Shown in pieces: positions 61,080-64,000 of a stretch of 64,000 bases of DNA. The notes beneath the pieces are model-generated. The model worked only from the letters and a program-made list of their open reading frames with translations. It was not told the origin of the DNA and did not search any database. Position numbers and translations under genes: made by a program. Source of the stretch: Pseudomonas urmiensis (lineage in GTDB: Bacteria > Pseudomonadota > Gammaproteobacteria > Pseudomonadales > Pseudomonadaceae); contig NZ_JABWRE020000001.1 of NCBI RefSeq assembly GCF_014268815.2, forward strand, positions 1,927,001-1,991,000, in the 5' to 3' direction. Within the stretch, counting starts at the first letter, position 1; each line of letters starts with the position of its first letter.

Positions 61080-61398
61080 CTGGCCCTATCGTCAGATAAA
61101 GCCAGCCCAGGCGCCGCCACTAACTTCGCGACTTCAGGAGGCCGAGCAGAGGTGTCTGGAGGGCCAGGTGCGCAGCACCCTTCGGCGTAGCCGAAGGCGC
61201 GAGATGTAGATTTGCGTAGCAAATCGTAGGCCGCGCGGGCCCGGAAGGCACCGGCGCGAGGGGATCCCGCCACGGGCGGGACTGATGGTGGAGCGCACGG
61301 CTTTTGGTTACTTTTGGTCACGACCAAAAGTGACCCGCCGTAAGGGCGGAAAGGTGACTCAGCGTCGCCCTCGCCATTGGATATGCCCAAATTTCTAA
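61080..61398 (+). repeat. Multi-hairpin dispersed element with a 37-codon ORF
   Basis: Five short perfect hairpins follow each other: CCTTCGGC-GTA-GCCGAAGG (61179-61197), GATTTGC-GTA-GCAAATC (61209-61225), CCCGCC-ACG-GGCGGG (61266-61280), ACTTTTGGTC-AC-GACCAAAAGT (61310-61331) and CCGCC-GTAAG-GGCGG (61335-61349). I recall closely similar sequence between genes in many pseudomonads. A small frame runs 61285-61398: it starts MVERTAFGYFWSR, ends RRPRHWICPNF and has no good ribosome site; short hypothetical proteins with this ending are often annotated in the genus. Whether the element is an RNA, a mobile REP-like unit or a peptide gene is unknown. Confidence 0.6.
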
Positions 61399-61458
61399 AA
61401 ACCCAAACCCAAACCCAAACCCAAACCCAAACCCAAACCCAAACCCAAACCCAAACCC
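61399..61458. repeat. Tandem hexamer repeat (AAACCC) x10
   Basis: Ten exact copies of AAACCC (60 bp) are followed by two extra Cs. The minus strand is (GGGTTT)10, a telomere-like G-run array able in principle to fold into G-quadruplexes. It lies 142 bases before the multicopper oxidase start and directly after the multi-hairpin element. Perfect copies suggest recent slippage and copy-number variation between strains. Confidence 0.97.
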
Positions 61459-61600
61459 CCAATTCGGGGAAACCTACTGGGGAATCCTCCCCAATCCGTT
61501 GCACTTCAAACCCCAACCAACTGAAAAATAACAATAATTTTTATGGCATACACCTTGCTCCACCTCCTCGCAGAGTCCCTGTGTCCCCCGGAGGTGCAGC

Positions 61601-64000
61601 ATGATGACCCCGCTCAAAGGCTCAGTCCTGACATCACTCGTGCTAGCCCTGTTCGGCTGGCAAGCGACCAGCGAAGCGGCGGTGCAATGCCAGCGCAACC
61701 TGGTCGCCAACGTAGTGGCCCTGGACCAGCCCCTGATGTTCAACCGCCTCGGCGCGCAGAACGCCAACGGCATGATGTTCGCCCTGCGCCAGGATGTGGT
61801 CGACGAAAACCATATCCCGCTGACCAAGGGCGGCGCGGCCGTGCCTGGCAAGGTCACCCTGCGTCCAGACAAACGCCCACGTCCGATCGTATTGCGCGTC
61901 GCCGCCGGTGACTGCCTGACGGTCAACCTGACCAACTTGCTGGCCTACCAGGCCAACCCCAATAAGCACGGCATCGACCACGACGACAACGAAGTCGAGG
62001 GCGAGGAAGAGAACGAGAACGAAGCCGGTGAAGTGGAAAACGAGGGCGGTGAGCATTTCATCGCCGACGAGCAAGTCACCGACCGTCACGTGGGCTTCCA
62101 AGTCAATGGCATGCAGGCAGTCAACGGTATCAGCGATATTGCCGCCAACACCGGGCGCAATGGCAATTTCCTGGTCGCCCCCGGTGGCACCCGCAGCTAT
62201 ACCCTGTACGCCGAGCGCGAAGGCGCCTTCGCCGCCACCAGCCAGGGCGCTACGTTTGGCGGCCAGGGTGGTGCTGGCAACGTCGCCAATGGCCTGTTCG
62301 GCCAAGTGGTGGTAGTGCCTAAAGGCGGCCGTACCTACCGCAACACCCTGACCGAAGAGGAGATGCGCCTGGCCAGCACTGGCCGTGCACCCACCGGTCA
62401 ACCGGTGGTCGACTACGAAGCACGTTACCCGCAAGTGGAACCCTGGATCAGCGAGGGCAAGGCTGGCAAACCGATCATCGCCATGATCGACGGCAGCGAG
62501 ATCCTCAGCAGCGAGACCGACGCCATCGTCATGGGCCCCAACCCTGACGGCAGCTTCCCGCGCTCGACCTATCCATTGGAAAGCATCAACAAACGTAACC
62601 CGGCACTGCCTAACCGGCTGCAAGCGTTCCGCGACTTCGGCTCGCAGTTCGCCGACGAAGTGGCCGGCACCCAGGCATTCCCAGGCTATTGGGCCGACCC
62701 GATCATGGGCCATGTGCTGGAACCTACGCGTGACTCGTTCATGATCAACTATGGCTCAGGCGGCTTGGGCGCTGAGGTGGTGGCCAACCGCCTGGGCGTT
62801 GGCCCGATGCATGACTGCCTGTCCTGCGCCTACGAGGAGTTCTTCCTCAGTGCCCACACCGTGGGCGATATCGGCACCTTGGTCGATGTCCCGGCCAACG
62901 TTGGCCTGGAGCACATTCGCCCAGGTGAAACACCGCCGGCCAATGCCGTTGGGGTCAAGGCCAGCATGGCCCTGTACCCGTCGGAGCCGGCCAACGTGCA
63001 CCACAGCTATATCGGTGACTTCACCAAGTTCCGCAACACCCACAACGGCCATGAACAGCACATCTTCCACCTGCATGGCCATCAGTGGCTGTTCAACCCC
63101 AACGACGATAACTCCGACTACATCGATGCCCAGGGCATTGGCCCAGGCATCGGCTACACCTACGAAATCGCCAACGGCGGTTCGGGCAACCGCAACCGGG
63201 TAGCGGGCGATGCAATCTACCACTGCCACTTCTACCCGCACTTTGCCCAAGGCATGTGGGCCATGTGGCGGGTACACGATGTGTTCGAAGAGGGCACCCG
63301 CCTGGAAGTCAGCGGCGAGGCGCAGGACGGCTACCACAGCACGCCGTTTGCCCTGCGCAGTGGCAAGCCAGCAGCGGGCGCCCGGGCTTTGCCGGATGGC
63401 GAGATCATTGCTGGTACGCCGATTCCGGCCATCGTGCCGCTGCCTGGTAAAGCGATGGCGCCGATGCCCGGCAAGGTGGTAGTGGTGCCCAAGCTGGCTG
63501 AACAGCTGGTCGCCGAACATGAAGAGGAGGAAGAGGACGAGGAAGAGGGCGACGACGACCATGGCCATCATGGCAATGATGACGGCGCCCCGCGGGCCAT
63601 CGGCTCGCTGGCCCTGGTCGATCGTAGCGAAAGCAACCGCAACGCCGACGGCAGCCTGAAAAACCCTGGCTATCCGTTCTGGATCGGCGGCATGGAAAGC
63701 AGCGTCGGCCAACGTCCACCGACGCCACCACTGGACATGCTCGACCCTGTCCTGGCGCAACAGCTCAAGAACAGCGGTAACGCCCTGTGGGCCAACCTTG
63801 ATGCGGGTCAGGTCGATGGCTGGGATGGGGGCCTGGGCCGGCACGCGCTGGATGGCATTTCCGCTGGCGGCGAAGCGGTGTCGACCACCACCAAGCTGGA
63901 CTTCTCCAAGGTGGTGCACAAAGCCAAGCCGATCTACATGCCCGAGGAGGGCACCGACGTCGAGCAGGCCGCCATGCAGTTCCACGCCAAGGCCGAGCAC
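61601..64000 (+). CDS. Large multicopper oxidase (manganese-oxidase MnxG/McoA-like), partial
   Basis: The first 800 codons of a multicopper oxidase that continues past the window edge. The signal peptide is MMTPLKGSVLTSLVLALFGW followed by QATSEA. Copper ligands visible are HEQHIFHLHGHQW (about residues 484-496) and YHCHFYPHFAQGMW (540-553), the His-Cys-His of the trinuclear/type 1 centre with the axial Met. Two strongly acidic stretches (about residues 126-152 and 640-661, the latter with DDDHGHHGNDD) are unusual and could bind divalent cations. P. putida GB-1 oxidises Mn(II) with two such large enzymes, MnxG and McoA; which one this is, if either, needs the missing part. GGAGG six bases before ATG 61601 fixes the start. 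Confidence 0.83.
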   Translation, partial: MMTPLKGSVLTSLVLALFGWQATSEAAVQCQRNLVANVVALDQPLMFNRLGAQNANGMMFALRQDVVDENHIPLTKGGAAVPGKVTLRPDKRPRPIVLRVAAGDCLTVNLTNLLAYQANPNKHGIDHDDNEVEGEEENENEAGEVENEGGEHFIADEQVTDRHVGFQVNGMQAVNGISDIAANTGRNGNFLVAPGGTRSYTLYAEREGAFAATSQGATFGGQGGAGNVANGLFGQVVVVPKGGRTYRNTLTEEEMRLASTGRAPTGQPVVDYEARYPQVEPWISEGKAGKPIIAMIDGSEILSSETDAIVMGPNPDGSFPRSTYPLESINKRNPALPNRLQAFRDFGSQFADEVAGTQAFPGYWADPIMGHVLEPTRDSFMINYGSGGLGAEVVANRLGVGPMHDCLSCAYEEFFLSAHTVGDIGTLVDVPANVGLEHIRPGETPPANAVGVKASMALYPSEPANVHHSYIGDFTKFRNTHNGHEQHIFHLHGHQWLFNPNDDNSDYIDAQGIGPGIGYTYEIANGGSGNRNRVAGDAIYHCHFYPHFAQGMWAMWRVHDVFEEGTRLEVSGEAQDGYHSTPFALRSGKPAAGARALPDGEIIAGTPIPAIVPLPGKAMAPMPGKVVVVPKLAEQLVAEHEEEEEDEEEGDDDHGHHGNDDGAPRAIGSLALVDRSESNRNADGSLKNPGYPFWIGGMESSVGQRPPTPPLDMLDPVLAQQLKNSGNALWANLDAGQVDGWDGGLGRHALDGISAGGEAVSTTTKLDFSKVVHKAKPIYMPEEGTDVEQAAMQFHAKAEH

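Noticed and set aside
61399..61458. Possible CRISPR-like array.
   Set aside because: The units are six bases with no spacers; it is a simple tandem repeat. No CRISPR array or cas gene was seen anywhere in the window.
60713..61534. A minus-strand frame containing a Val-Trp repeat (VWVWVW).
   Set aside because: The Val-Trp run is only the translation of the AAACCC array; the rest crosses REP and hairpin DNA and joins a VOC gene that has its own start.
61643..64000. Two long minus-strand frames (61643-62713 and 62756-64000).
   Set aside because: Both are antisense to the multicopper oxidase, whose signal peptide, ribosome site and copper motifs lie on the plus strand.

Overview
The window is GC-rich chromosomal DNA from a Pseudomonas, most likely of the P. 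putida group. The evidence is a complete mexT-mexS/mexEF-oprN efflux locus, a PQQ glucose dehydrogenase next to an OprB porin, a very large manganese-oxidase-like multicopper oxidase, and many copies of the pseudomonad REP element (GTGGGAGCGGGC-TTGCCCCGCGAT) between genes. No rRNA, tRNA, CRISPR array, intact insertion sequence or prophage was seen. Most of it is accessory metabolism, with nine LysR, MerR or AraC regulators and nine inner-membrane transporters or exporters of several families.

Layout. 1-7000: a MerR regulator divergent from an extended SDR reductase with a textbook MerR promoter, two small unknown proteins, a relic of a tyrosine recombinase, an NTF2-like protein, a GNAT acetyltransferase, a class V aminotransferase and a YdeI-like protein. 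7100-15700: MexT activator, divergent MexS oxidoreductase, then the mexE-mexF-oprN operon running towards mexS, so the locus is rearranged relative to P. aeruginosa; nod-box-like sites lie about 75-80 bp before mexS and mexE. 15700-22100: an MFS transporter, then an SDR / MFS / two-subunit transketolase operon divergent from a GcvA-type LysR with a palindromic candidate operator between them. 22200-27200: a LysR, a flavin monooxygenase with a RidA-family protein lacking the catalytic Arg, and the divergent pair DUF1028 plus M20 deacylase. 27300-31100: oprB and gcd (periplasmic glucose oxidation and uptake). 31400-36700: cupin, LysR, MFS, LysE exporter, GlxA/AraC regulator and a secreted CAP protein.

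36900-47100 is the most system-like block: a TonB-dependent receptor, a peptide-type ABC importer (lipoprotein, two permeases, one fused double ATPase), a DszC/SfnC-like flavin monooxygenase and a DHA2 exporter, joined by ATGA/TTGA stop-start overlaps. This reads as outer-membrane capture, import, oxidative processing and export of one small molecule; sulfur or xenosiderophore acquisition are the leading guesses. 47200-60900: pirin, a UvrD-type SF1 helicase, a 1619-residue LRR-NEL protein (predicted IpaH-type E3 ubiquitin ligase effector), two alpha/beta hydrolases around a glyoxalase-fold protein (one lacks the nucleophile serine), an MHS transporter, an unknown protein and another VOC protein. 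60990-61600 holds a REP pair, an element of perfect hairpins carrying a 37-codon ORF, and ten exact AAACCC hexamers. These precede a multicopper oxidase that runs off the right edge.

Functions are read from sequence motifs and family memory only; no database search was possible.
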